Source of the DNA: Amycolatopsis sp. MtRt-6
GTDB taxonomy: Bacteria > Actinomycetota > Actinomycetes > Mycobacteriales > Pseudonocardiaceae
DNA length: 64,000 bases
Assembly (NCBI RefSeq): GCF_017308975.1
Contig: NZ_JADWPD010000017.1
Span: 157,353 to 221,352, forward strand
Reading direction: 5' to 3'
Shown here: one piece after another, positions 16,587 to 25,630 of the stretch
Layout of the letters: every line of letters starts with the position of its first letter
Numbering within the stretch: position 1 is the stretch's first letter
Program-made: the position numbers and the translations under genes
Notes under the pieces: model-generated
Databases searched by the model: none
What the model was told of the DNA's origin: nothing
What the model saw: the letters and a program-made list of their open reading frames with translations, nothing else

Positions 16587-17243
16587 TCAGTACCCGAGCG
16601 CAGTCCGAATCTCCGGTTCAACATCCGCAGTGGCCACGAACAGCAGCTCGTCCCCAGGCTCCAGCGGGTCCTCCGGCTGCGGCACGATCACCCGGTCCCC
16701 GCGCAGGATGGTCACCAAAGCCGAATCCCGAGGCAGCGTCAGCTCACTCACCGGCTTACCGGCCAGCGGCGTCTCCGCCGGCAGCGTCAGCTCGACGAGG
16801 TTCGCGTTGCTCTGCCGGAACGTCATCAGCCGCACCAGGTCGCCGACGCTCACCGCCTCCTCGACCATCGCCGCCAGCATGCGCGGGGTTGAGACCGCCA
16901 CGTCGACGCCCCAGGCGTCGGTGAACAGCCACTCGTTGGCCGGGTTGTTCACCCGGGCCACCACGCGCCGCACCGCGAACTCCGTCTTGGCCAGCAGGGA
17001 CACCACCAGGTTCGCCTTGTCGTCGCCCGTCGCGGCGATGACGACGTCGCACTGCTCGATCCCGGATTCCTCCAGGATCGACACCTCGCACGCGTCGCCG
17101 AGGACCCAGTCGGCCTGCTCGACCGCGTGCGGCTCGAACTGGTCGGCCTCGCGCTCGATCAGCATCACCTGGTGCCTGCCGTCGATCAGCTCGGCGGCGA
17201 TGGAGCGGCCGACCGCCCCGGCGCCGGCAATCGCGACCCTCAT
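16587..17243 (-). CDS. TrkA-type potassium channel NAD-binding regulator (first of two)
   Basis: A 218-residue cytosolic protein with an N-terminal Rossmann (RCK/TrkA_N) domain, MRVAIAGAGAVGRSIAAEL, and a C-terminal TrkA_C domain (about 140-218, NANLVELTLPAETPLAGKPV...DELLFVATADVEPE). Such proteins gate K+ uptake channels in response to NAD(H) or nucleotides. It corresponds to Rv2692 (CeoC). Its ATG overlaps the stop of the second TrkA gene by four bases. No Trk/Ktr membrane subunit is encoded in the window; the only nearby transporter is the divergent APC permease. Confidence 0.9.
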   Translation of the reverse strand: MRVAIAGAGAVGRSIAAELIDGRHQVMLIEREADQFEPHAVEQADWVLGDACEVSILEESGIEQCDVVIAATGDDKANLVVSLLAKTEFAVRRVVARVNNPANEWLFTDAWGVDVAVSTPRMLAAMVEEAVSVGDLVRLMTFRQSNANLVELTLPAETPLAGKPVSELTLPRDSALVTILRGDRVIVPQPEDPLEPGDELLFVATADVEPEIRTALGY

Positions 17244-17905
17244 GCCTCGTCCTCCGGTCCGCGATGGGCCACACTCGTCACGTCGCTGACGGTGCCGGAC
17301 CGCGCCGCCACCCACACGACGTCGTCGGCCTGCAACACCGTCTTGGTGTCCGGCAGCACCCCGGTGCCGAAGCGCATGATGAACGCCACCCGCGCGCCGG
17401 TCGCCTCCTGCAGAGACCTCACCGTGTGCCCGACCCAGCCCTCGTGCAGCGGCAGCTGCAGCAGCGCCACGTTGCCCGACGGGTCCCGCCACGCCGACGC
17501 GACGCCGTCCGGCAGCAGGGTGCGCAGGAAGCGGTCGGTGGTCCACGGCACGGTCGCCACCGTCGGGATGCCCAGCCGCTCGTACACCGCCGCGCGCTTG
17601 TGGTCGTAGATCCGCGCGACGACGTGCTCGATGCCGAAGTTCTCGCGCGCGACCCGCGCCGAAATGATGTTCGAATTGTCGCCGCTGGACACCGCCGCGA
17701 ACGCGCCGGCCCGCTCGATGCCCGCCTCGACGAGCACCCGCCGGTCGAAGCCGACGCCGACGACCTGCTGGCCGTGGAAGTCGCTGCCGAGCCGGCGGAA
17801 CGCCTGCTGGTTCTTGTCGATGACGGCCACCTCGTGGCCGAGCCGCTCCAGCGCAGCGGCCAGGGACGCGCCGACCCGGCCGCATCCCATGATCACCACG
17901 TGCAC
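17240..17905 (-). CDS. TrkA-type potassium channel NAD-binding regulator (second of two)
   Basis: A 221-residue paralogue of the adjacent protein. The Rossmann motif is VVIMGCGRVGASLAAAL with the acidic ribose-binding residue in VAVIDKNQQAF; the TrkA_C domain covers roughly the last 80 residues (NVALLQLPLHEGWVGHTV onward). It corresponds to Rv2691 (CeoB). The two subunits may work as a hetero-oligomer, as has been proposed for CeoBC. The gene is translated first in the pair and coupled to the next by a four-base overlap. A divergent promoter is shared with the APC permease gene. Confidence 0.9.
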   Translation of the reverse strand: MHVVIMGCGRVGASLAAALERLGHEVAVIDKNQQAFRRLGSDFHGQQVVGVGFDRRVLVEAGIERAGAFAAVSSGDNSNIISARVARENFGIEHVVARIYDHKRAAVYERLGIPTVATVPWTTDRFLRTLLPDGVASAWRDPSGNVALLQLPLHEGWVGHTVRSLQEATGARVAFIMRFGTGVLPDTKTVLQADDVVWVAARSGTVSDVTSVAHRGPEDEA

Positions 17906-17997
17906 GCCCTGCCTCCTCCTCGGCGGTTACCCCGTCCGACCTACCCCTATCCACCAGCGCCGAACCTACCGTGCCCGTCCCCAAGTACGCTGCCGTG

Positions 17998-20031
17998 GTG
18001 TCGAAGTTCCCGACCGTGCTGAAACGCCTGGTCCTCGGACGTCCGTTCCGCAGCGACCGGCTGTCCCACACGCTGCTGCCCAAGCGCATCGCGCTGCCGA
18101 TCTTCGCCTCCGACGCGCTCTCGAGCGTGGCGTACGCGCCGGAAGAAATTTTCCTGACGCTGAGCGTGGCGGGTCTCTCGGCGTACGCGCTGGCGCCGTG
18201 GATCGGCGTCATGGTCGCCCTGGTCATGCTCGTCGTCGTCGCGTCCTACCGGCAGAACGTGCACGCCTACCCCAGCGGCGGCGGCGACTACGAGGTCGCC
18301 AACACGAACCTGGGCGGCAAGTTCGGCCTCACCGTGGCGAGCGCGCTGCTCGTCGACTACGTGCTCACCGTCGCGGTGTCCACTTCGTCCGGTGTGGCCA
18401 ACATCGGCTCGGCCGTCCCGTGGGTGGCACAGCACAAGGTGCTCGCCTCCATCGTCATCGTCGTCGTGCTGACGTCGCTGAACCTGCGGGGCATCCGCGA
18501 GTCGGGCAAGGCCTTCGCGATCCCGACGTACGGGTTCATCATCGGCATCCTCGTCATGGTCGCCTGGGGCCTGGTGCAGGCCGCCACCGGCACCGAGATG
18601 AAGGCCGAGAGCGCCGGCTTCACGCTGAACGCCGAAGGCACCTTCGCGGGCGTGGCGTACGCGTTCCTGGTGCTGCGGGCGTTCTCCTCCGGCGCTGCGG
18701 CGCTGACCGGGGTCGAGGCGATCAGCAACGGCGTCCCGGCGTTCCGGAAACCGAAGTCGAAGAACGCGGCGACCACGCTGCTGATGATGGGCGTGCTCGC
18801 GGTCACCATGCTGGTCGGCATCATCACGCTGGCCACGATCACCGACGTCAAGTTCGCCGAGGACCCGGAGACGCAGCTCGCCGGCGCGCCCGCGGGCTAC
18901 GAGCAGAAGACGATCGTCGCGCAGATCGCGCACGCGGTGTTCGCCGACTTCCCGCCGGCCTTCTACTACATCTCCTTCTCCACCGGCATCATCCTGCTGC
19001 TGGCCGCCAACACCGCGTTCAACGGCTTCCCGGTGCTCGGCTCGATCCTGGCGCAGGACCGCTACCTGCCGCGGCAGCTGCACACCCGCGGCGACCGGCT
19101 GGCGTTCTCGAACGGCATCCTGTTCCTCGCGGCGTTCGCGCTGATCCTCATCATCGCCTTCGACGCCGAGGTCACCCGGCTCATCCAGCTCTACATCGTC
19201 GGCGTGTTCGTGTCGTTCACGGTGAGCCAGGCCGGCATGATCCGGCACTGGAACCGGTTGCTGGCCAAGGAAACCGACCCGGGTGTGCGGCGGCGGATGC
19301 GGCGCTCGCAGACGGTGAACGCGATCGGCCTGACGATGACCGCGACCGTCCTGGTGATCGTGCTCATCACCAAGTTCCTGCTCGGCGCCTGGATCGCGAT
19401 CGCCGCCATGGTGGCGATCTACGCGCTGATGACGGCGATCCGGCGCCACTACGACCGGGTGGCCGACGAGCTGAAGGACCTCGGCGACACCCCGACCGTG
19501 CTGCCCTCGCGCAACCACGCCATCGTCCTGGTGTCCAAACTGCACCGTCCGACGCTGCGGGCGCTGGCCTACGCCAAGGCGATGCGCCCGGACGTCCTCG
19601 AAGCCGTGACGGTCAATGTGGACGACGCGGACACGCGGCGCCTGACGCAGGAATGGGACGCGCACAACTTCAAGGTGCCGCTGAAGGTCGTCGAGTCGCC
19701 CTACCGCGAGATCACGAAACCCGTCCTCGACTACGTGAAGCGCGTGCGCGGTGACAATCCGCGCAACGTGGTCACCGTGTTCATCCCGGAGTACGTGGTC
19801 GGGCACTGGTGGGAGCAGGTGCTGCACAACCAGAGCGCGCTGCGGCTCAAGGGCCGCCTGCTGTTCCAGTCCGGCGTGGTCGTGGCGAGCGTGCCGTGGC
19901 AGCTGCAGTCGTCGGCCAAGGCGGCCGCGCGGGTCCGGAACGAGCGCCCGGCCGCGGGCGACGTCCGCCGCGGGTTCTCGCCCAACGGGAAGCCGGTCAC
20001 GGCGCCGAAGCCCAAGGAGCCTGCCGAATGA
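17998..20031 (+). CDS. APC superfamily amino-acid/polyamine permease
   Basis: A 677-residue transporter: about 12 membrane segments (first LPIFASDALSSVAYAPEEIF, a hallmark of this long subfamily) followed by a soluble C-terminal domain of about 200 residues (from LPSRNHAIVLVSKLHRPTL) resembling a universal-stress-like fold. Members with this layout include KimA-type potassium importers, and the neighbouring trkA pair makes a K+ role possible; the orthologue Rv2690c is annotated only as a permease. GTG 17998 is favoured: a TACGCT -10-like element ends seven bases earlier, suggesting a leaderless mRNA. GTG codons at 17971 and 17995 are alternatives. Its stop overlaps the next ATG by four bases. 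Confidence 0.88.
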   Translation: MSKFPTVLKRLVLGRPFRSDRLSHTLLPKRIALPIFASDALSSVAYAPEEIFLTLSVAGLSAYALAPWIGVMVALVMLVVVASYRQNVHAYPSGGGDYEVANTNLGGKFGLTVASALLVDYVLTVAVSTSSGVANIGSAVPWVAQHKVLASIVIVVVLTSLNLRGIRESGKAFAIPTYGFIIGILVMVAWGLVQAATGTEMKAESAGFTLNAEGTFAGVAYAFLVLRAFSSGAAALTGVEAISNGVPAFRKPKSKNAATTLLMMGVLAVTMLVGIITLATITDVKFAEDPETQLAGAPAGYEQKTIVAQIAHAVFADFPPAFYYISFSTGIILLLAANTAFNGFPVLGSILAQDRYLPRQLHTRGDRLAFSNGILFLAAFALILIIAFDAEVTRLIQLYIVGVFVSFTVSQAGMIRHWNRLLAKETDPGVRRRMRRSQTVNAIGLTMTATVLVIVLITKFLLGAWIAIAAMVAIYALMTAIRRHYDRVADELKDLGDTPTVLPSRNHAIVLVSKLHRPTLRALAYAKAMRPDVLEAVTVNVDDADTRRLTQEWDAHNFKVPLKVVESPYREITKPVLDYVKRVRGDNPRNVVTVFIPEYVVGHWWEQVLHNQSALRLKGRLLFQSGVVVASVPWQLQSSAKAAARVRNERPAAGDVRRGFSPNGKPVTAPKPKEPAE

Positions 20032-21215
20032 CGAGCTGGCTGGGCCGGGTGCTCGAGGTCGAGGTCGGCGCGGTGGCGCACGGCGGCCACTGCGTCGCGC
20101 GCGCGGACGGGCGGGTCGTGTTCGTCCGGCACGCGCTGCCGGGCGAGCAGGTCCGCGTCGAGGTCACCGAGGACAACGGCGGCTCGTTCTGCCGCGGGGA
20201 CGCCGTCGAGGTGCTCACGCCGTCGCCGCACCGGGTCCCGCCGCCGTGCCCGCTGGCCGTGCCCGGCGGCTGCGGCGGCTGCGACTGGCAGCACGCCGAC
20301 CCGGACTACCAGCGCTCGCTGAAAGCGGCGGTGGTCGCGGAGCAGCTGCGGCGGCTGGCCGGCATCGAGCGGGACGTCGTCGTGGAGGCCCTCGACGGCG
20401 GGCCGCTGGACTGGCGCAGCCGGGTCCGGCTGGTCGCCGGGCACGACGGCCGCGCCGGGCTGCGCGCCCACCACAGCCACCGGGTGGTGGCGCTGGACGA
20501 CTGCCCGATCGCCGTCCCCGGCGAGCTCGACGACGTCCTGGCGCGGCGCTGGCGGCCGGGCAGCGAGCTGGAGGTCACCCGCGACGGCGACGGGGACGTG
20601 CACGTCCGGGAGCTGTCGACCGTGCGCGGGAAGGTGCGGGCGCGGCAGCTGAGCGGCGGGGTCGCGGTCCAGCACGCGGCGGGCCGCGACTGGCGGCTCG
20701 ACGCGCACGGCTTCTGGCAGGTCCACCCGGCGGCGGCGTCGACACTGGCCGCCGTCGTGGGGGAGTGGGCGGAGGCGCCGTCCGGTGGCACGGCCTGGGA
20801 CCTCTACGCGGGGGTCGGGTTGTTCGCCTCGGTGCTGGCGGCCCAGGTGGGTGCTTCGGGCCACGTGCTCGCGGTCGAGTCCGGCCGGCGCGCGGTCGCC
20901 GACGGCGAGCGCAACCTCGCGGACCTGCCGCAGGTTTCGTGGCGTGCCGGGCGGGTGGAGCACGTGCTGGCGTCGGCGGCCAAGCCGGTCGACGTGGTGG
21001 TGCTGGACCCGCCCCGCAAGGGCGCGGGCAAGGCGGTCGTGGAGTCGATCGTGGCGGGTGCCCCGGACCGGATCGTGTACGTGGCCTGCGACCCGGCGGC
21101 GCTGGCGCGCGATGTGGCGAGCTTCGCGGCGCACGGGTACTCGCTGACGGACCTGCGGGCGTTCGACGCGTTCCCGATGACCCACCACGTGGAGTGCGTG
21201 GCGCTGCTGTCCTGA
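20028..21215 (+). CDS. TrmA/RumA-family class I SAM-dependent RNA uracil-5 methyltransferase
   Basis: A 395-residue protein. An N-terminal TRAM domain (about 5-60, GRVLEVEVGAVAHGGHCVAR) is followed by an iron-sulfur cluster motif, CPLAVPGGCGGCDWQ, then the methyltransferase domain with SAM motif WDLYAGVGLFASVLAAQ, the VVLDPPRKGAG motif and the catalytic cysteine in YVACDPAALARDV. These features match enzymes methylating uracil C5 in 23S rRNA or tRNA; the exact site is unknown. It is translationally coupled to the permease (ATGA overlap), as Rv2690c-Rv2689c in mycobacteria. Confidence 0.92.
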   Translation: MTSWLGRVLEVEVGAVAHGGHCVARADGRVVFVRHALPGEQVRVEVTEDNGGSFCRGDAVEVLTPSPHRVPPPCPLAVPGGCGGCDWQHADPDYQRSLKAAVVAEQLRRLAGIERDVVVEALDGGPLDWRSRVRLVAGHDGRAGLRAHHSHRVVALDDCPIAVPGELDDVLARRWRPGSELEVTRDGDGDVHVRELSTVRGKVRARQLSGGVAVQHAAGRDWRLDAHGFWQVHPAAASTLAAVVGEWAEAPSGGTAWDLYAGVGLFASVLAAQVGASGHVLAVESGRRAVADGERNLADLPQVSWRAGRVEHVLASAAKPVDVVVLDPPRKGAGKAVVESIVAGAPDRIVYVACDPAALARDVASFAAHGYSLTDLRAFDAFPMTHHVECVALLS

Positions 21216-21220
21216 GTTTT

Positions 21221-21242
21221 TGTCGGTGGTGGTCGGCACACT
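21221..21242 (+). promoter_or_regulatory. Possible damage-type promoter of the mycothiol/DinB-like gene
   Basis: TGTCGGTG is followed by an eight-base spacer and CACACT. The first half is an exact RecA-NDp match; the -10 half keeps only the final T of TANNNT. CACACT ends eight bases before ATG 21250, the spacing of a leaderless start. Suggestive only. Confidence 0.35.
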
Positions 21243-21249
21243 GTCTCCC

Positions 21250-21813
21250 ATGACCGAACTCGATGACTTCGACCTCGCGGCTTCGACGGTGACCGGCCTG
21301 GTTTCGGCGATCGGCCCCGATCAGTGGGCGCGCCCGACGGCGTGCGCGGACTGGGACGTGCGCGCGGTGGTGAACCACCTCGCACACGGCAACGCGAAAG
21401 TGGCGTTCTGGGCGGGCGCGGGCCCACCGGCCCCGGACGGTGATCACCTGGGTGTCTCGCCGGCCGAGGCGTTCGCCGCGTCGGTGGCGGCGGCGCGGGC
21501 GGTGCTGGCCGAGCCTCGGCTGCTCACGCGGCAGGTGACGACTCCGCTCGGTGAGGTGCCGGGGGTGTTCCTGGTGCACATGAGGGTGAACGAGTACCTC
21601 GCCCACGGCTGGGACATCGCGGACGCGACCGGCCGCCCGACGGACCTGCTGCCCGACCTGGCGGCCCGGGCGCTGGCGCAGTGGCGGACCCGGTTCGGGA
21701 CGGCGCCACGGCAGCCGGGCGGCCCGTTCGGCCCGGAGGTCCAGGCGGCCCCCGACGCGCCGGCGGCCGACCGGCTGGCGGCGTTCCTGGGGCGGAAGGC
21801 GGTGAATGGTTAG
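21250..21813 (+). CDS. TIGR03086 / mycothiol-dependent maleylpyruvate isomerase-like (DinB fold) protein
   Basis: A 187-residue protein of the DinB/YfiT-like four-helix superfamily. The diagnostic segment PTACADWDVRAVVNHLAHGN carries the conserved Trp-Asp-Val-x-x-x-x-x-His pattern; metal-ligand histidines should also include the one in VNEYLAHGWDIADATGR. Family members use mycothiol or bind a divalent metal, but substrates are rarely known. The ATG follows the RNA-methyltransferase stop by 34 bases, probably leaderless. The last 35 bases of the coding sequence are repeated in degraded form three more times immediately after the TAG. Confidence 0.83.
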   Translation: MTELDDFDLAASTVTGLVSAIGPDQWARPTACADWDVRAVVNHLAHGNAKVAFWAGAGPPAPDGDHLGVSPAEAFAASVAAARAVLAEPRLLTRQVTTPLGEVPGVFLVHMRVNEYLAHGWDIADATGRPTDLLPDLAARALAQWRTRFGTAPRQPGGPFGPEVQAAPDAPAADRLAAFLGRKAVNG

Positions 21814-21925
21814 CGCGGTGTGCCTGGGATACCGGAAGGTGGTGAGCGGCTGGCGCGGTGTGCCTGGGGCGGCGGGCGGTGAGCGGCTGGCGCGGTGTTC
21901 CTGGGGCCGAGGGCGGTGAGCGGCC
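21779..21925. repeat. Tandem amplification of a gene 3' end
   Basis: The last bases of the coding sequence (about 21779-21813, ending at the TAG) recur three times downstream as units of 37-40 bases, each with a CGTTCCTGGGG-like or GTGCCTGGGG-like core followed by GGCGGTGAGCGGCTGG. The units diverge slightly from one another and none keeps the original stop in frame. This is a duplication tract, not a gene. Confidence 0.75.
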
Positions 21926-22069
21926 GGCTCGGTCCGGCGGGGCCGGGGAAGAAGGGAGTCAGGAGTTCGGGCGATCGGCGGCACCAGGTGAGCGCGCCGG
22001 CGCGCTGGACGCTTCGCGTAGCGGTCGCTCGGCCGGTGCGGGCGCGCTTGGACGTCTCGTTAAGCGCGT

Positions 22070-23539
22070 TCAGCCCCCGAACCAGTGCTGCGGTTCCGGC
22101 CGCAGGTTCTGGTAGATGTGCTTGACCTCGGTGTACTCGGCCAGCCCGGTCGGGCCCAGCTCGCGGCCGAACCCGGACTGCTTGTAGCCGCCCCACTCGG
22201 CCTGGGGCAGGTACGGGTGGAAGTCGTTGATCCACACCGTCCCGTGGCGCAGCCGCCCGGCCACGCGCTGGGCCCGCGAAGCGTCGTTCGTGAACACCGC
22301 CCCGGCCAGGCCGTAGTGGGTGTCGTTGGCGATGCGGACCGCGTCGTCCTCGTCGGTGAACGTCTCGACCGTCAGGACCGGGCCGAACGACTCGTCGACG
22401 ACCGCCGACGAACCCTGTTTCACCTGGTCGAGGATGGTCGGCAGGTAGTAGAAGCCGTCGGCGAGGGCCGGGTCGTCCGGGCGGCGGCCGCCCGTGCGCA
22501 GCACCGCGCCCTCGGCCAGCGCCGCGGCCACGTACGCCTCGACCTTCTCCCGGTGGGCCGCCGAGATCAGCGGGCCGGTCTCCGCCTGCGCGTCGAACGG
22601 GCCGCCCAAGCGGATCCGCTCGGCGCGGCGCACCAGCTCGTCGACGAACTCGTCGTGCCACTCCCGCTGCACGATCAGCCGCGCGCCCGCCGAGCACACC
22701 TGGCCCGAGTGCAGGAACACCGCCGTCAGCGCGTAGTCGACCGCGGTCTCGAAGTCGGCGTCGGCGAACACCACGTTCGGGTTCTTTCCGCCCAGCTCCA
22801 GGGCGACCTTCTTGACCGTTCCGGCGGCCGCCGCGGCGATCACCTTGCCGGTCGCCAGGCCGCCGGTGAACGACACGAGGTCGACGTCCGGGTGCGACGC
22901 CAGCGGCGCGCCGGCCTCGGCGCCGGCGCCGAGCACCAGGTTGCCTGCGCCCGGCGGCAGGCCGGCCTCGGTGAGCAGCTTGAGGAACAGGATCGCGGTG
23001 TGCGGGGTCAGCTCGCTGGGCTTGAGCACGAACGTGTTGCCCGCGGCCAGCGCCGGGGCGATCTTCCACACGGTCTGCAGCAGCGGGTAGTTCCACGGCG
23101 TGATCAGCCCGCACACGCCGACCGGCTCGTGCACGATCCGGCTGAACGCGTCCGGGTTGCCGGTGTCGACCACGCGCCCGGCGTCCTGGGCCGCGAGCTT
23201 GCCGAAGTACCGCAGGCAGGCGGCGATGTCGGCCATGTCGTACCGGCTCTCGACCAGGCGCTTGCCGGTGTCGAGCGACTCGGCGCGGGCGAACGCCTCG
23301 GCGTCGCGGTCGAGCAGGTCCGCGGTGCGCAGCAGCAGGTCGCCGCGCAGGTGCGCGGGCGTGCCGGGCCACGGACCCGTGTCGAATGCCCGGCGCGCCG
23401 CCGCGATGGCGGCCTCGGTGTCCTTCGCGGTGCCCTCGGCGACCGTCGCGACCAGGGAGCCGTCGGCCGGGCAGCGGATCTCGCGCCGCCCGCCGTCCAC
23501 CGCGTCCACCCATTCGCCGCCGATGCAGAAATCCGCCAT
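22070..23539 (-). CDS. Aldehyde dehydrogenase, gamma-aminobutyraldehyde dehydrogenase type
   Basis: An NAD(P)-dependent aldehyde dehydrogenase of 489 residues. The catalytic cysteine is Cys282 (HSGQVCSAG) and the general base Glu248 (LELGGKNPN). The motif HPYLPQAEWGGYKQSGFGRE near the C-terminus matches the gamma-aminobutyraldehyde/betaine aldehyde dehydrogenase subfamily, so oxidation of 4-aminobutyraldehyde from putrescine is likely. ATG 23548 (MDRMADF) is an equally possible start, three codons upstream; neither has a strong ribosome-binding site. It is divergent from dxs and transcribed alone. Confidence 0.87.
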   Translation of the reverse strand: MADFCIGGEWVDAVDGGRREIRCPADGSLVATVAEGTAKDTEAAIAAARRAFDTGPWPGTPAHLRGDLLLRTADLLDRDAEAFARAESLDTGKRLVESRYDMADIAACLRYFGKLAAQDAGRVVDTGNPDAFSRIVHEPVGVCGLITPWNYPLLQTVWKIAPALAAGNTFVLKPSELTPHTAILFLKLLTEAGLPPGAGNLVLGAGAEAGAPLASHPDVDLVSFTGGLATGKVIAAAAAGTVKKVALELGGKNPNVVFADADFETAVDYALTAVFLHSGQVCSAGARLIVQREWHDEFVDELVRRAERIRLGGPFDAQAETGPLISAAHREKVEAYVAAALAEGAVLRTGGRRPDDPALADGFYYLPTILDQVKQGSSAVVDESFGPVLTVETFTDEDDAVRIANDTHYGLAGAVFTNDASRAQRVAGRLRHGTVWINDFHPYLPQAEWGGYKQSGFGRELGPTGLAEYTEVKHIYQNLRPEPQHWFGG

Positions 23540-23677
23540 GCGATCCATTCTCGTGGCCACGCCGCGTGACCGCCACAGCGCGGCGGGGAGGCGCGGGTCA
23601 CCCGGCGTGCTGACCTGCGGTCGCGCTCCGGTTGTGACGCCGGACGCGGCCTGCGGCCGGGCTCTGGCGGCTCTCCG

Positions 23678-23683
23678 TAGACT
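23678..23683 (+). promoter_or_regulatory. -10-like element upstream of dxs
   Basis: TAGACT lies 38 bases before the dxs ATG and would place a transcription start near 23690. There is no clear -35 hexamer. Confidence 0.4.
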
Positions 23684-23720
23684 GGCCGGAACCGAGCGAG
23701 TGAGGTGGAGACGAGTGACG

Positions 23721-25625
23721 ATGCTGGAGTCCGTGAGCGGACCGGCGGACCTGAAGCGCATGAGTGTCGAGGACCTCGGCGAACTGGCCGCCGAGATCCG
23801 GGACTTCCTCGTCGACAAGGTCCGGCGGGCGGGCGGTCACCTGGGGCCGAACCTCGGCGTCGTCGAGCTGACCCTGGCACTGCACCGGGTGTTCGACTCG
23901 CCGCGCGACGCGATCGTGTGGGACGTCGGGCACCAGGCGTACGTCCACAAGCTCGTCACCGGCCGCGCGGCCGGGTTCGACCTGCTGCGCCAGACGGGCG
24001 GGGTCACCGGTTACCCCTCGCGCGCGGAGAGTGAGCACGACTGGGTGGAGAGCAGCCACGCGTCGTCCGGCCTGTCCTATGTGGACGGCCTGGCGAAGGC
24101 GTTCGAGCTGGCCGGCGGCGGCCGCCACGCGATCGCCGTGGTCGGCGACGGCGCGCTCACCGGCGGCATGTGCTGGGAGGCGCTGAACAACATCGCCGCG
24201 CACCGCGAGCGCCCGGTCGTCATCGTGATCAACGACAACGGCCGGTCGTACTCGCCGACCATCGGCGGCCTGGCCGACCACCTCGCGGCGCTGCGCCTGC
24301 AGCCCGGCTACGAGCGGCTCCTCGACGGCGGCCGCGAGATCCTCAAGCACACCCCGGTCGTCGGGAAGCCGATCTACGCGGCGCTGCACGCCGCGAAGGC
24401 CGGCCTGAAGGACGCGCTGAGCCCGCAGGCGATGTTCTCCGACCTGGGCCTGAAGTACCTCGGCCCGGTCGACGGCCACGACCAGGTGGCGCTGGAGAAG
24501 GCGTTCCACAGCGCGAAGTCGTTCGGCGGCGCGGTGATCGTGCACGTGGTCACCGAGAAGGGCCACGGCTACGCGCCCGCGGTCAACCACGAGCACGACC
24601 AGATGCACCAGACCGACCCGATCGACCCGGAGACCGGCCTGCCGCCGGTGAAGGGGCCCAGCTGGACCGGCGTGTTCGGCGACGAGCTGGCTCGGATCGG
24701 TGCCGAGCGTGAAGATGTCGTCGCGATCACCGCGGCGATGCTGCGTTCCACCGGGCTGGACAAGTTCGCCGACGCGTTCCCGGATCGGTGGTACGACGTC
24801 GGGATTGCCGAGCAGCACGCCGTCACCTCGGCCGCGGGGCTGGCCATGGGTGGGCTGCACCCGGTGGTGGCGATCTACTCGACGTTCCTGAACCGGGCCT
24901 TCGACCAGGTGCTGATGGATGTGGCGCTGCACCGGCTGCCGGTGACGCTCGTGCTCGACCGGGCCGGGATCACCGGGCCGGACGGGCCCAGCCACCACGG
25001 TATGTGGGACCTGTCGCTGCTCGGCATGGTGCCGGGGATGCGGGTTGCCGCTCCTCGTGATCCGGCGACGCTGCGGGAGGAGCTGCGGGAGGCCGTCGCG
25101 GTGTCGGACGGGCCGACCGCGCTGCGGTTCTCGAAGGGGAAGGTCGGGACGGACGTCACGGCGGTCGAGCGGGTCGGCACGGTCGACGTGCTGCGGCGGC
25201 CGTCTCATGGTGCGGATGTGCTGCTGGTGACGGTCGGTGCTTTCGCGACGCTCGGGTTGGCGGCTGCGGATCGGCTTGCCGACCAGGGGATCGGGGTGAC
25301 CGTTGTGGATCCGCGGTGGGTTCTTCCGGTGCCCGCTGAGCTGGTTGCTCTTGCTTCGCAGCACAAGCTTGTGGTGACTGTTGAGGACAGTGGTCGCCAC
25401 GGGGGCTTCGGCTCGGCACTGGCGGCGATGTTCCGGGATGCCGAGTGTGATGTTCCGTTGCGGGATCTGGCTGTGCCGCAGTCGTTCCACGACCACGGGA
25501 GCCGGGACGAGGTGCTCTCGCGGATCGGGCTGACCGCTCAGGACGTGGCCCGGCGCGTGACGGAGTGGGCCTCGGGGCGGCTGGGTTCTGATGAGCCGGC
25601 GCGTAAGGATGCCAACCGGAGCTAG
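23721..25625 (+). CDS. dxs: 1-deoxy-D-xylulose-5-phosphate synthase
   Basis: Condenses pyruvate and glyceraldehyde-3-phosphate, the first step of the MEP isoprenoid pathway, using thiamine diphosphate. The protein has 634 residues, the family's usual length. Visible motifs are WDVGHQAYVHK (catalytic His), YPSRAESEHDWVESSHAS, the ThDP motif VVGDGALTGGMCWEALNN ending in VINDNG, and DRAGITGPDGPSHHG. ATG 23721 gives an N-terminus (MLESVSGPADLKRMS) aligned with known Dxs; GTG 23715 is an alternative. Codon use in the last third is noticeably richer in GTT, GCT and CTT than the first two thirds. An 87-bp palindrome follows the stop. Confidence 0.97.
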   Translation: MLESVSGPADLKRMSVEDLGELAAEIRDFLVDKVRRAGGHLGPNLGVVELTLALHRVFDSPRDAIVWDVGHQAYVHKLVTGRAAGFDLLRQTGGVTGYPSRAESEHDWVESSHASSGLSYVDGLAKAFELAGGGRHAIAVVGDGALTGGMCWEALNNIAAHRERPVVIVINDNGRSYSPTIGGLADHLAALRLQPGYERLLDGGREILKHTPVVGKPIYAALHAAKAGLKDALSPQAMFSDLGLKYLGPVDGHDQVALEKAFHSAKSFGGAVIVHVVTEKGHGYAPAVNHEHDQMHQTDPIDPETGLPPVKGPSWTGVFGDELARIGAEREDVVAITAAMLRSTGLDKFADAFPDRWYDVGIAEQHAVTSAAGLAMGGLHPVVAIYSTFLNRAFDQVLMDVALHRLPVTLVLDRAGITGPDGPSHHGMWDLSLLGMVPGMRVAAPRDPATLREELREAVAVSDGPTALRFSKGKVGTDVTAVERVGTVDVLRRPSHGADVLLVTVGAFATLGLAAADRLADQGIGVTVVDPRWVLPVPAELVALASQHKLVVTVEDSGRHGGFGSALAAMFRDAECDVPLRDLAVPQSFHDHGSRDEVLSRIGLTAQDVARRVTEWASGRLGSDEPARKDANRS

Positions 25626-25630
25626 ACCAT

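Noticed and set aside
21810..22069. A C-terminal extension or small gene after the DinB-like gene
   Set aside because: The open frames arise from the tandemly repeated 3' end and have no independent start signals.
23715..23720. GTG 23715 as the dxs start
   Set aside because: It is possible, but ATG 23721 gives an N-terminus aligned with known Dxs proteins (MLxxxxGPADL).
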